Assembly (NCBI RefSeq): GCF_038396765.1
Contig: NZ_CP150096.1
Coordinates: forward strand, 5,749,001-5,813,000
Origin: Chitinophaga caseinilytica
GTDB taxonomy: Bacteria; Bacteroidota; Bacteroidia; Chitinophagales; Chitinophagaceae
Direction of reading: 5' to 3'
DNA: 64,000 bases
Under the pieces are notes generated by a model, which searched no databases, was not told the DNA's origin, and saw nothing but the letters and a program-made list of their open reading frames with translations. This document shows positions 7,911-18,200 of this stretch, piece by piece. The translations under genes were made by a program, and so were the position numbers. Numbering within the stretch: the stretch's first letter is position 1; every line of letters starts with the position of its first letter.

Positions 7911-9302
7911 ATGAAGCACATGAAAAAAATCACGCTATATATCGCCGCGGCGCTTGCCCTCACGGCAGGCGGCTGCAAAAAATTCCTCGACGTTACGCCG
8001 AAAGGCAGGATCCTTCCAACTACCGTGGCGGATTATGAACTGTTCATGAACGACGTGGTGCTGGCCGATGCGGGTTACATCAGCCCGGAATTCGCGACAG
8101 ACGACCTTCTTTTCAGCGAAGAAAACGCGCGGCTCGTGGCCCGCACTACCAAAATTTACCTCTGGCAGAAGGAAACGATGCTGGTGACGGAAGACGATAG
8201 CGAATGGAGCCGCATCTACACCAATGTATTCAATTGCAACCTGGTGCTCGACAAGATCGACGCGGCCACGGAAGGCACGGCGGAAGATAAAGCCCGCATC
8301 AAGGCGGAAGCCAAGATCCACCGGGCATGGGCTTTCTTCCATCTCGCCAATATCTACGGCAAGGAATACACGCCGGCTACAGCGGGCAAAGACCTGGGTA
8401 CTCCCCTGCTGCTGATCCCCGACCTGGAAGCCAAAACCACCCGCGCTACGGTGCAGGCCATTTACGACCAGGTGCTCAAAGACCTGAACGACGCCCTCGC
8501 CACCGCATCGCTGCCCGACGTGGGCCGCAACTACGTGCATCCCGGGAAGGCCGCGGCCACGGCACTGATGGCCCGCGTGCAACTGTACATGGGGCATTAT
8601 ACCGAAGCGAAAACCTTCGCCGAAAAAGCGTTAACCTACAACGCTACACTGCTCGATCATAACACCTTCTCCTTTTCAAACCCGGCGAAGCCATACAGCG
8701 GCGTCAAAAACAAACCGGCCGCGGAACTCAACCCGGAAAACCTCTTCCCCCGCACCAACGGCCAAACCGGTACTTTCACGCGGTTCATGATCTCGCCGGA
8801 ACTGCTGGGCATCATCGGCGAAAAGGACCTCCGTTACGTATTCGCATTTACCCGCATCCCGTTCTCGGCTTCCACCCCTGCCGGAGCGTTCCCGGATTAT
8901 CTCCGCGGAGCCGTGAACTTCAGCATCGGCGTGCCCGAGATGATGCTCATCAAAGCCGAAGTGCTGGCCCGCAACAATCAGAAAGACGAGGCCGTGGCCC
9001 TGCTGAACACCCTTCGCCAGAAGCGCTTCAAACCCGAAGATTATGTGCCCCTCGCGGCGGCGAACGCAGACGAGGCCCTGCAACTCGTACTCCGGGAAAG
9101 AAGACTGGAACTGCTCTACAAGGGCGTTCGCCTGTTCGACCTGAAACGCCTGAACCAGGACCCGCGCTTCAAAAAAGATCTCGAGCGTACGCATAACGGC
9201 CAAACCTACCGCCTGCCCGCCGGTTCGCCGAACTACCAGATGGAGATCGCGCCGAAGATCATGCTCATCAACCCTGCCATTCTTCCCAATATCAGAAACT
9301 AA
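7911..9302 (+). CDS. SusD/RagB-family substrate-binding lipoprotein (system 1)
   Basis: A surface lipoprotein that partners the SusC transporter. The signal peptide ends in a lipobox, LTAGGC (Cys about 22), followed by KKFLDVTPKGRILP, a classic SusD N-terminus. TPR-like helices cover about residues 80-240 (INxxCNLVLDKI-type helix, KIHRAWAFFHLANIYGKEY). The C-terminal part has RERRLELLYKGVRLFDLKRL, a hallmark of the family. At 463 residues it is of normal length. It starts 3 bp after the restored susC frame, so it is cotranscribed. The ligand is not evident; the thioredoxin and amidohydrolase genes downstream do not point to a polysaccharide. Confidence 0.9.
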   Translation: MKHMKKITLYIAAALALTAGGCKKFLDVTPKGRILPTTVADYELFMNDVVLADAGYISPEFATDDLLFSEENARLVARTTKIYLWQKETMLVTEDDSEWSRIYTNVFNCNLVLDKIDAATEGTAEDKARIKAEAKIHRAWAFFHLANIYGKEYTPATAGKDLGTPLLLIPDLEAKTTRATVQAIYDQVLKDLNDALATASLPDVGRNYVHPGKAAATALMARVQLYMGHYTEAKTFAEKALTYNATLLDHNTFSFSNPAKPYSGVKNKPAAELNPENLFPRTNGQTGTFTRFMISPELLGIIGEKDLRYVFAFTRIPFSASTPAGAFPDYLRGAVNFSIGVPEMMLIKAEVLARNNQKDEAVALLNTLRQKRFKPEDYVPLAAANADEALQLVLRERRLELLYKGVRLFDLKRLNQDPRFKKDLERTHNGQTYRLPAGSPNYQMEIAPKIMLINPAILPNIRN

Positions 9303-9309
9303 CCATTCA

Positions 9310-9337
9310 TGCCCGGGGTACACGGTGCCCCGGGCTT
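9310..9337 (+). promoter_or_regulatory. Strong hairpin between susD and the thioredoxin gene
   Basis: GCCCGGGG, a 9-base loop and CCCCGGGC form an 8-bp GC-rich stem, 8 bases after the susD stop. It is followed by TTAACC, not a T-run, so it is more likely an mRNA-stability or partial attenuation element than a full terminator. It could set different levels of SusCD and the two downstream enzymes. Confidence 0.5.
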
Positions 9338-9350
9338 AACCCGTTCCCAC

Positions 9351-10412
9351 ATGAAAAAAACATGGTTCACCGCCGCCTTCCTCGCAACCGTTTCCTGCGG
9401 GTTTGCCCAGCAATTGCGGATCTCCACGCCCCTGCATGCCGACGGGTCGAAAGTGACGATCTACCGCGAATGGCCGACACGCCAGCTCATCGACACGCCA
9501 CTCCTGAAAGATGGGCACATTTCCATCCTGTTGCCCGACAACGGACGGGCCGTGTATTCCGTTCAGCTGCGGAAGCCCTGGGCCAACGCTACCGTATTCT
9601 CGTCCCGCCAACCTATTGACATCGTTGTCGGGAAAGACACGCAGGTAGTCGTAAAGGGCGATGCGGTACTGCAGCAACTCGTTTCCTTCGAAAAAAGCCT
9701 CAAGCCGCTGGAAGCCGAGTGGAGCAAGCTGGGCGTGGAATACGGCAATGAGCAGGACATGGAAAAGAAACTCGCCCTCAATGCCGCCACCAACCGCATG
9801 GCCACCGAAGTGCAGGATAAGCGGCTCGCCTTTGCCCTGAAGCATTCCGGCAACCTCGCCGGTGCCTGGAGCGCTTACCAATACGCATTTGCATGGACGG
9901 ATGCCTCCCTTTCCAGGCTCATCCCCTCCTTCCGCCAACAACCCTGGGCCTCGGCCACGCTGGCAAAGCTGGAAGAAAAGCAGGCAGAAGCCGCCAGCAA
10001 CAACATGACCGGACAAACCGCACCGGCGTTTTCCCTGCGCTCCATCAACGGCGACCTGGTGTCGTTGGAAAGCCTGCTGGCAACTAACCGATATGTGCTG
10101 CTCGACGTATGGGCATCGTGGTGTACACCCTGCCGCGCCGGCAACCGCAAACTGGCGCCGCATTACGATGCACTGAAGAAAAAAGGCATCGAAATCGTTT
10201 CTATTTCGGTGGATGAAAAAGACGAGCTCTGGCGGAAAGCCGTAGCGGCCGATAAAATCCCCTGGCCGCAGCTGGTAACGCCGGAAGGCATGAAAAGCCC
10301 TGTTGTGGCGGCATACAAGGTAAAATCGCTGCCCGCTACCTTCCTTATCGACAAGTCCGGAAAAATTATCCGGCAGCATGTGGAATTACCTGAACTCGAA
10401 AAAATAGACTGA
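9351..10412 (+). CDS. TlpA/ResA-like thiol-disulfide oxidoreductase with N-terminal DUF4369-like domain
   Basis: A 353-residue exported protein (signal peptide residues 1-20, ending CGFAQQ). The N-terminal half, about 21-200, is the beta-rich plus helical region often found ahead of thioredoxin domains in Bacteroidota. The C-terminal thioredoxin fold carries the redox motif WCTPC near residue 258 and a later cis-Pro segment (KSLPATFLID). It should act in the periplasm or on the outer membrane. The ATG at 9351 is chosen because the signal peptide starts there. It follows susD and overlaps the amidohydrolase start by one base (TGATG), indicating translational coupling. Confidence 0.85.
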   Translation: MKKTWFTAAFLATVSCGFAQQLRISTPLHADGSKVTIYREWPTRQLIDTPLLKDGHISILLPDNGRAVYSVQLRKPWANATVFSSRQPIDIVVGKDTQVVVKGDAVLQQLVSFEKSLKPLEAEWSKLGVEYGNEQDMEKKLALNAATNRMATEVQDKRLAFALKHSGNLAGAWSAYQYAFAWTDASLSRLIPSFRQQPWASATLAKLEEKQAEAASNNMTGQTAPAFSLRSINGDLVSLESLLATNRYVLLDVWASWCTPCRAGNRKLAPHYDALKKKGIEIVSISVDEKDELWRKAVAADKIPWPQLVTPEGMKSPVVAAYKVKSLPATFLIDKSGKIIRQHVELPELEKID

Positions 10413-11656
10413 TGCGATACGCTGTATTGTTTGCTTTGATTTTTATATGCGGGACGGGCGCTTCGGCACAACAGCTCCTCCTGAAAAACGTAACCATCAT
10501 TGACGGCGATGCCGCCGTGCAACCGAGACGCGCGTCCGTGCTCATCATCAACGGCGTTATCCGGGAAATCTACACCAAAGTTCCCCGGAAACTCCCCAAC
10601 ACCGAAACGATCGACTGCTCCGGCCGCTTCCTCGCACCCGGCCTCACAGACGCCCACGTTCACCTGGCCACGGTGGTAGACGAAGACCTTTCCAAAGCAC
10701 GGCAAGAGACCGACAGCATCGTGGGCAATATGGCCCGCCACGGCATCACGACCGTCCGCGATATGGCCGGCGACGCGCGCTACCTCGCCGCCCTGAAGCG
10801 CGACGTGCGTTCCGGCAAAACCATTGGGCCCGATATCTACTACGCAGCACAGTTTGCCGGGCCGGGATATTTTGACCTGATCCGCCGGTCGGGAAGGGAC
10901 GGCGATCTCGGTAACAGCGCCTGGTACAAGGCCGTCTTTCCCGGGGTAGACCTGGCAGCGGCCATGAAAGCGGCGCGCGATGCGGGCGTTACCGGCATCA
11001 AGATCTACGCCGACCTCAGCGCCCAGCAACTCCGCGACATCACTACCGCCGCCCACCAGGCCGGCTTACAGGCCTGGAGCCACGCCGCCGTGTTCCCCTG
11101 CAAACCGGAAGTGGACGTGGAAGCAGGCGTCAACAGTATGTCGCACGCCAATGACTTCGCATTCCAGCAACTGCCCGGCGATACGCTCGAGATCGGCAAG
11201 GCCTGGGGCGCACTGTACAAAAAGGATTTCCGGCTGGATACGGTTGTCATAGAAAAACTGGTGCAACGCATGGCCGCCAAATCCATCTTCCTCGACCCCA
11301 CCGTTTTCCATGCCGAAAACAACAAGATGCACAGCGCCGCCGTCGTCACCCGGATCGCACATCGCAAAGGTGTAAAAATCGTTACCGGCACCGACTGGAT
11401 CTATCCCACAACCGGCGAAGTACCGCTTCTCCAGGAAATGCTGCTGCTCCAGCAAAAATGCGGGATGAATGCGGCGGAAGTCATCCAGGCGGCAACGCTG
11501 AACAGCGCGAACGTCTGTGGCCAGTACGACCGTGGCCGGGTACGCCCCGGCATGCGCGCCGACCTGCTCCTCCTCGACGCCGATCCGCTGCAAGACATTC
11601 GCGTGCTGTTCCGGCCCGTTCAGGTGTTCCTGAAAGGCAAGCCCATCCTTCAATAG
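10412..11656 (+). CDS. Secreted amidohydrolase (metallo-dependent hydrolase superfamily)
   Basis: A 414-residue enzyme with a signal peptide (residues 1-19, GASAQ). The fold is that of the amidohydrolase superfamily: a small beta-sandwich (residues 20-75), then the first metal motif DAHVH (H82, H84), further histidines in AWSHAA and MSHAND, and a late catalytic Asp in GTDW. Its closest general type is the imidazolonepropionase/prolidase-like group that hydrolyses amide or peptide-like bonds. Being exported and cotranscribed with SusCD and a thioredoxin-like protein, it may process a peptide or modified amino acid taken up by this system. The substrate is unknown. Confidence 0.85.
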   Translation: MRYAVLFALIFICGTGASAQQLLLKNVTIIDGDAAVQPRRASVLIINGVIREIYTKVPRKLPNTETIDCSGRFLAPGLTDAHVHLATVVDEDLSKARQETDSIVGNMARHGITTVRDMAGDARYLAALKRDVRSGKTIGPDIYYAAQFAGPGYFDLIRRSGRDGDLGNSAWYKAVFPGVDLAAAMKAARDAGVTGIKIYADLSAQQLRDITTAAHQAGLQAWSHAAVFPCKPEVDVEAGVNSMSHANDFAFQQLPGDTLEIGKAWGALYKKDFRLDTVVIEKLVQRMAAKSIFLDPTVFHAENNKMHSAAVVTRIAHRKGVKIVTGTDWIYPTTGEVPLLQEMLLLQQKCGMNAAEVIQAATLNSANVCGQYDRGRVRPGMRADLLLLDADPLQDIRVLFRPVQVFLKGKPILQ

Positions 11657-11672
11657 ATAGTGGTCAAATAAG

Positions 11673-11702
11673 AAAAGCCCGCCGGGATGGCGGGCTTTTT
11701 CT
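11673..11702. terminator. Bidirectional terminator between the two convergent SusCD operons
   Basis: AGCCCGCC, a GGGAT loop and GGCGGGCT form an 8-bp stem with an A-run before it and a T-run after it. It can therefore end both the plus-strand amidohydrolase operon and the minus-strand oxidoreductase operon. Confidence 0.85.
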
Positions 11703-11720
11703 ATGCTACTATTCAAATAT

Positions 11721-13712
11721 TTACTGCACCGGAATAAACAGCACTGCATCCGCGATCACAACCCCATCCGCACCGTCTGTCGTGATTTCCACATATCCTT
11801 TCCCTCCTTTGGTAAGCTTCACCGTGCCCAGGTCTACCCACTCGCCCGAAGTCTGTCCTTCCACCTTCACCGCATCCGCCGCAAAATCCAACGGTTTCAC
11901 GGACTTTCCGTCGGTCGACATTTTGATGCTGGTATGCTTTGCCATGTCCGCCTGTTTGGGCACATAGGAATACACCTTGTACATGCCGCTGCGCACCACT
12001 TTCGGCGTGAAGCGCACCGTGCCGGCGGCGCCATTTTCCGACACATAGGCCGACGGGCCATACGCACCGCGGTTGATCTTCTTCCAATTGCCGGTTACGG
12101 TCACCTGCTGCTGATCGTCGTTATCCACGAGGATCTCCGCCGTGGCGTTGGTAGCCAGTGGCCGCGCGCGCAGGGTTTCCCGGAGCTTGGCCACGTCTAC
12201 CTGCTGCACCGTCTGCTTCGCGTCGATAGCCATGGATGCGGCGGTGGCAGCCGATTGGCCCAGCACCATGAACACAGGCTCCATGCGGATGGAACCGTAA
12301 GCGATGTGGGAGGCCGACAGGCAAATGGTCACCAGCACGTTCCCGCAATCTTCCGCTTTCGGGATGATGGAACGGTACGAAATAGGATACGGCCCGAATC
12401 CACCGATCTGCACATCGCCTTCGTTTTTCACCATACCGTCTACGATAATGCGCTGGCAGTTGTGGGAATCCATGGTGTAGGCGGCCATGCCCACGCCATC
12501 GTCGACCGTATCGCGGCCTTCGCAATTGGCCTGCGTCATCACGTAAGCGCCCACCATGCGGCGCGCTTCGCGGACGTACATCTGCGGCGACCAGTTCCCG
12601 AATTCCACATATTCATCTTTCGGATACCCCCATTGCAACATTTCCTTGCGGAGATTTTCGGGCATGCGGGGATCGTGGCCGATGAAGTACAGCAGTCCTT
12701 TATTGTACAGCTCATGCTCTTTGGTGATTTTGGCGCGGGTGGCGTAATCAGCCTCGGGATAATTCCAGTTCATACCGATCATATCGGTGGAAAAGGAACC
12801 GTTGTTGTTGATGTCTGTCTTGTGGTTGGGCATGCGGTCGAATTTGAGGATGCCGTTGAGATTGCCCGGCTTGATGCGCTCTACCACGCGCAGCAGCAGT
12901 TCGTAGCGCGTGGAGTCATAACCTTCCGGCCGGGTGATGGGCACCCTGTTTTCGGGTTGGTTGGACAGGCAGATGCGGAAATTGTACGCCTGCACTTTTT
13001 TGTCGCCCGCGCCCTGAGCCGCCAGGGGCTCGGTGCTGATGCCCCAGAGCACGCCGCTGTTGGGATCGCCGGGGGTTTTGTAGGGATCGATACCTTCGGG
13101 GAACTGGTGCTTGTCGCGCAGTTGCACACCGTTGTAGGTTTCACCGTACTGCGCGTTGGCTTCGCGGCCCACCGTGAAGGAAATGCCCGCCAGCGCGAGG
13201 AGGTCGCCTTCGTAGGAGCAGTCGATATACATTTTCGCGCGAACGGTGGAGACTTTGGGCGTTCCTCCCACGGAGGATTCCAGTTGTATTTCCGTCACCT
13301 TCCCGCCTGATTTCGTCGCTTTGGTGATACGATGGTCGTACACGATATCGAGCGCCGCTTCCTGCACGTATTGCTTAAACACTTTTTCGGCGACGGACGG
13401 TTCGAAGATCCAGGTCTCGAACTTCCCGTAATGCTTCCCGATCCTGCGGTAATAATCGCGGGAAATACCGGAGATGGCGTATTTGTTACCGATGTCGGTA
13501 TAGCCCAAACCGCCGGAAGTGAGGCCGCCCAAACGCTTGCCGGGCTCGATCACCACTACGGATTTATTCAATTTCTTGGCCGTGTATGCAGCGATCACGC
13601 CGGCGGAAGAGCCGCCGTACACACAAATGTCCACTTCCCTCACCTGCTGCGCCATTACGCTGCCGGGCAATGCCAGCAGGCAATACAGTACTGTCTTTCT
13701 GATTGTTTGCAT
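11721..13712 (-). CDS. Secreted FAD-dependent oxidoreductase with C-terminal carbohydrate-binding-like domain
   Basis: A 663-residue exported protein (signal peptide about 1-21, ending VMAQQ). The FAD-binding Rossmann motif is in VDICVYGGSSAGVIAA (about 27-43), followed by GKRLGGLTSGGLGYTD, typical of the FAD-dependent oxidoreductases often found in Bacteroidota polysaccharide loci. Residues about 535-663 form a separate beta-domain (VTVTGNWKKINRGAYG ... YKVYSYVP ... VIADAVLFIP), similar to the golvesin/xanthan-lyase C-terminal domain thought to bind polymers. It is the last gene of the sigma/FecR/SusCD operon, 15 bp after susD. It may oxidise or modify the imported glycan; the substrate is unknown. 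Confidence 0.85.
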   Translation of the reverse strand: MQTIRKTVLYCLLALPGSVMAQQVREVDICVYGGSSAGVIAAYTAKKLNKSVVVIEPGKRLGGLTSGGLGYTDIGNKYAISGISRDYYRRIGKHYGKFETWIFEPSVAEKVFKQYVQEAALDIVYDHRITKATKSGGKVTEIQLESSVGGTPKVSTVRAKMYIDCSYEGDLLALAGISFTVGREANAQYGETYNGVQLRDKHQFPEGIDPYKTPGDPNSGVLWGISTEPLAAQGAGDKKVQAYNFRICLSNQPENRVPITRPEGYDSTRYELLLRVVERIKPGNLNGILKFDRMPNHKTDINNNGSFSTDMIGMNWNYPEADYATRAKITKEHELYNKGLLYFIGHDPRMPENLRKEMLQWGYPKDEYVEFGNWSPQMYVREARRMVGAYVMTQANCEGRDTVDDGVGMAAYTMDSHNCQRIIVDGMVKNEGDVQIGGFGPYPISYRSIIPKAEDCGNVLVTICLSASHIAYGSIRMEPVFMVLGQSAATAASMAIDAKQTVQQVDVAKLRETLRARPLATNATAEILVDNDDQQQVTVTGNWKKINRGAYGPSAYVSENGAAGTVRFTPKVVRSGMYKVYSYVPKQADMAKHTSIKMSTDGKSVKPLDFAADAVKVEGQTSGEWVDLGTVKLTKGGKGYVEITTDGADGVVIADAVLFIPVQ

Positions 13713-13727
13713 TTTACTTCAATTGGA

Positions 13728-15173
13728 TTAGTAACCGGGATTCTGATCCTTCACGGGATCTATGGCTTTGTTATAATTCGTTTCTATTACCGGGATCGGC
13801 CAGAGCAGATGCCTGTCGGCCATCGTCTTTCCTTTCCCGGCCAGGATGACCTGTTTGGCGATGCCGAGCCGCTTCAGATCGAGCCACCGCTTCGACTCCC
13901 CGCAATTTTCATACCCGCGCTCGCGCACCACCAGGTCGATGAACGCCTGTTTGCCGCTGTAGTCTGCCAGCTTGAAATCTATCGCAGGATCGGCCGTCAG
14001 GGGATTTTTTCCGTAAGCCCTGCGGCGCACCATATTCAGTTTCTCCATCGCGTCGGCATTGGGCGCACCCGCCTGCGCCACGCATTCCGCGTAAAACAAC
14101 AGGATGTCGGCATAACGGTACATGGGATAATCGTTCCCCCCGGCCGAAACCGCCTGCTTGTCCTTGAACTTCTTCAGCAGGATGGTGGTAGACCCAAGAC
14201 CGAACGTTTGCGGGTACCAGTTAAATGTATAGCGCAGATCGTTCTTATCCCAGCTTTTGATGAAAGGATTTTGCTCGGAATCGCTGTAAAAAGTATAATA
14301 TCCTCCCGGCGGATAAAACCCGGAATTGGGGTAATGACAGTACATGGGATATGAAAACCCTTGTCCATTAGGCACCCGCGCATATTTCAGGTAAAAAATC
14401 TCTTCCGGCGAAGTGGAAATATCCGCCCCGAAAACTTTCTCGAAATCCTCCGCGACGTCCACTTTCACGAGACTGAATTTCCCGGAATTGATGATGTTGA
14501 CCGCCATGTCGCGCGCTTTATCGTACTGGTGGAGGTTCATATACACATCCGTCAGCAGCGCCCTGGCCGACGATTTCGACGGCGCGCCGCTCAGCCGCGG
14601 GTTGTCCGGCAATTTCGGTTCTGCCCATTCCAGGTCTGCCAGGATGAATGCGTACACTTGCTCCTGCGAATTGCGCGCCAGCTCCCGGTCGTTCATGTTC
14701 TTTTCGTCGCGGATTGGCACGCCGCCCCAGTTGCGGACAAGGTAGAAATAGTTGAGCGCACGCAGGAATTTCGCTTCGGCCAGGTACACGTCTACCTGCG
14801 CCGGCGACAATTTCTTCCCCAGCGGCGCCCTTTCGATGACGATGTTCGCATTGCGGATGGATTCGTAAAACGCGGCCCACATATCGCCCACGCGGGTCAC
14901 GTTGGTTTGGTCGAGCCCCGTGAAATCGTTCAGCGGCGCGTGGCTGCCGCGGCCATACATATATTCGGTATAAATCTCGTGCTGGCATTCGTACAGTGCG
15001 CCGAGCGTGCTGCCGCGGCGGATGGGCACGTAAATGGCGTTGAGGCCGGCTTCCACTTCGGCGGGCGTGTTATAGAACAGTTCCGCTGCGATGGACTGCG
15101 GCTTTTCCTCGAGCGCGTCGGAACAGCCCGCCATCACCAGCATCGTTAATATCAGTATTGCAATTTGTTTCAT
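13728..15173 (-). CDS. SusD/RagB-family substrate-binding lipoprotein (system 2)
   Basis: A 481-residue surface lipoprotein with lipobox VMAGC (Cys 16) and the SusD start SDALEEKPQSIAAE. TPR-like helices include SIRNANIVIERAP and AEAKFLRALNYFYLVRNWGGVPI, and the C-terminal signature is RERGYENCGESKRWLDLKRLG. It lies 27 bp downstream of its SusC partner and upstream of the FAD-dependent oxidoreductase. Such proteins cap the SusC barrel and bind the incoming oligomer. The companion oxidoreductase points to a glycan ligand, though this is inference. Confidence 0.92.
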   Translation of the reverse strand: MKQIAILILTMLVMAGCSDALEEKPQSIAAELFYNTPAEVEAGLNAIYVPIRRGSTLGALYECQHEIYTEYMYGRGSHAPLNDFTGLDQTNVTRVGDMWAAFYESIRNANIVIERAPLGKKLSPAQVDVYLAEAKFLRALNYFYLVRNWGGVPIRDEKNMNDRELARNSQEQVYAFILADLEWAEPKLPDNPRLSGAPSKSSARALLTDVYMNLHQYDKARDMAVNIINSGKFSLVKVDVAEDFEKVFGADISTSPEEIFYLKYARVPNGQGFSYPMYCHYPNSGFYPPGGYYTFYSDSEQNPFIKSWDKNDLRYTFNWYPQTFGLGSTTILLKKFKDKQAVSAGGNDYPMYRYADILLFYAECVAQAGAPNADAMEKLNMVRRRAYGKNPLTADPAIDFKLADYSGKQAFIDLVVRERGYENCGESKRWLDLKRLGIAKQVILAGKGKTMADRHLLWPIPVIETNYNKAIDPVKDQNPGY

Positions 15174-15200
15174 AATGGTGGATTGGAAGATGAAAAATGA

Positions 15201-18200
15201 TCAGAACCCGCAGCGGATGCCTACCGTCACCGATTTGCTCATCGGATAAATGGAGTAGTCGATACCTTGCGAGATGGAGTTGGAGCCGCCATAGGCGTTC
15301 ACTTCCGGATCGTACCAGGAATATTTCGTGAAGGTGATGAGGTTCTGGCCGCTCACATACACCTGTGCGGAACGGAACCATTTCGCCATATTGGAAACGG
15401 GCAGATTATACGCCAGCTGGATGTTGCGGAAACGCAGGTACGAACCGTCTTCCACGAACCTGGACGACATGTTCGCCGTCAGCGTCCGCGTGATGCGGGG
15501 ATATTTGGCATTGGTGTTCTGCGGCGTCCAGTGGTTGTCGTACACCTCGCGGGGCAGGTTGAGGCCCATGCCGAGGTCCAGCGCGCCTACGCGGTTCAGG
15601 TTGAACAGGTCGTTGCCCTGCGAGCCCTGGATGAAAACCGTCAGCTCAAACCCTTTATAGGAAGTCACGGAATTGAGGCCGTAGATGAAATCCGGGTTGG
15701 GATCGCCGATGAAGGTTTTATCGGCCGCGTTGATCATCCCGTCTTTGTTGATGTCTTCGTATTTGAGGTTCCCCGTTTCCGTGTACCCGATTTCCTTATA
15801 GCCGTAAAACACGCCCAGGGGCTTGCCTTCGCGGAGAATATTGATGAAATCCTGTACGGAACCGGTGTAGAACGTTTCGCCGTTGATGTCCTGCCCGTTA
15901 TACAGCTTCAGTACCTTGTTCCGGTTCAAGCCGAGGTTGGCGCTGAGGTTCCACGACACTTCGCGCGCCTGGAACAGGTTCGCTTCCACTCCGATCTCGA
16001 AACCCTTGTTCTCGATCTCGCCTACATTCTGCACGGTGGTGGCATAGCCCATCGAAACGGGCAGCTTCACGTTGTTGAGCAGGTCGCGGGTCTTTTTGTG
16101 ATACACGTCGAAGGTGACGCGCAGGTTGTTTTTCAGGAATGCCGCATCAACGCCCATGTCTGCCTGGCGCGTCACTTCCCAGCGGAGATCCCCCGGGAGC
16201 GTGGCCCCTGGCGCAAATCCGATCCCCAGTTGATCGCCGAAAATGGTATTGAGCGACCCGAGCTGGCGCAGTGTGGAGTACGGCCCGATAGACGGGTTGC
16301 CCGACAATCCCCAGCTGGCCCGCACTTTCAGATCGGAGATAACTTTGGAGCGTTTCAGGAACGGTTCGTTGGAAGCCTTCCAGGCGATGGCGGCCGACGG
16401 GAAATTCTCCCACTGCTGCCCGTCGGAATAGCGGGAAGAACCATCTCTGCGGATGCTCGCCGTCAGCAGGTATTTATCCTGGAAGGAATAGTTCACGCGG
16501 CCGAGGTACGACAGCAGCGCCCATTTCGCGTAGCCGGAAGCAGGGATACCCGGCGTAAGGGCGCCCTGCAGGTTCCCCGTGTTCACCACATTGGAAAGGA
16601 ACCCCGTCCCGGAACCGTTCATGCTCGTCGAAATCTTGTCCTGGTAAGTAAAACCCGCCATGGCCGTAATGGAATGATCGCCGAAGGTGTTGGTATATGT
16701 TGCCACGTTCTCGTTCAGCAGGCTCGTGTATTGCGATGTATACACCGCAGCATTGCCGACGTTGTTCGTCGTAGGCTCGATGTTCTGGAACTGGTCTGTC
16801 CGGTCGTTCAGATTGTCTATCCCGCCGGAAATGCGGATGGAAAGGCCTTTCATCGGTTTGATGGTCAGCGCCGCATTGGCCAGCACGCGATCGCCCTGGA
16901 TTTTGTCTGTCCGTTCATTGATGAAAACGAGCGGATTGATAATTACGTTCGAGATAAAGGGATACGCCGTATTCAGGCGGCGGTAACTGCCGTCTGGCAG
17001 ATAAGGCGAAAGCGAAGGCGGCGCCATGAGCATGCCCGAGATCAGGTCGCTCCCGCGGTTGCCGAGCCCGGAATTCTGGCGGGCGCTGTTGAGGCGTGTG
17101 AGTATCGTGTTGACAGACACGCTGAAAACCTTGCTGATATCGTGCTCGATGTTACCGCGGAGGTTATACCGTTTATAGTCGCTCGTTTTCACGATCCCGT
17201 CTTGCAGGAACGCGGAGCCAGACAGCGAGAAGCGGGTTTTATCCGTTCCGCCGTTGACCGTGGCGCTGAAATTGTAGATCGGCGCGGTGCGCAGCACGAT
17301 GTCTTGCCAGTCGGTACCGGGATTTTTACTCAGGCTGTCGATATGCGCTGGTGTGAAATATTCCGCCACACCATCATTACGCGCCTGTTCGTTATACAGG
17401 AGCGCATATTCGCGGGCGTTCATGAGATCCATTTTTTTGGAAACGAACTGCCAGGTGTATCCCGCGTCGATGTCCACTTTCGTCCGTTCGCCTTTACGGC
17501 CGCCTTTGGTGGTGATCATCACCACGCCGTTGGCGCCGCGGGAACCATATATAGCGGTGGAGGATGCGTCTTTGAGGATTTCCATCGACTCGATATCCGC
17601 ATTTTGCAGGAAAGTAGGATTGCCGTCGTACGGGAAACCATCGATTACATACAGCGGTTCGTTGCCACCGAGGATGGAGTTGGTGCCGCGGATGCGGACG
17701 GAAACCCCGCCGCCCGGGGAGCCACCGTTCTGGATCACGCGAACGCCTGCCGCACGGCCGTTGAGCGCCTGCATGATATTGGTGGACGGGAACGCGTTGA
17801 TTTCTTTGGACTTCACCTGGCTGAGGGAACCGGTAAGGTCGCTCTTGCGGACGGTGCCGTAGCCCACTACCACGAACTCGTCTGCACTGGCGGCCTGCGC
17901 CGTGAGGGTGAATTGCATGGGCTGCTCGATCAGCGCGGTTTTCTCGGCGCTTTTAAACCCGATGTACGTGACTTCGATCACGGTGCCCCGCGCCACGCGC
18001 AGCTTGAAATAGCCTTCGGCGTCGGTTACCGTGCCCTGGGAACCACTGCCCTTCACGGCCACCGTGGCTCCGGGGAGCGGCGAGCCGTCGACGTCGAGCA
18101 CGCGGCCGGTGATATTGAGCATCGTATCCTGTACGAACACTTTTACGGGAGACAAGGGCGAGAAAACGGTCCGCCGTTCCTTGATGACGATATTTTTCCC

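Noticed and set aside
11703..13310. 535-codon plus-strand open frame opposite the FAD-dependent oxidoreductase
   Set aside because: Shadow of the oxidoreductase, with low-complexity His/Arg/Gly composition.
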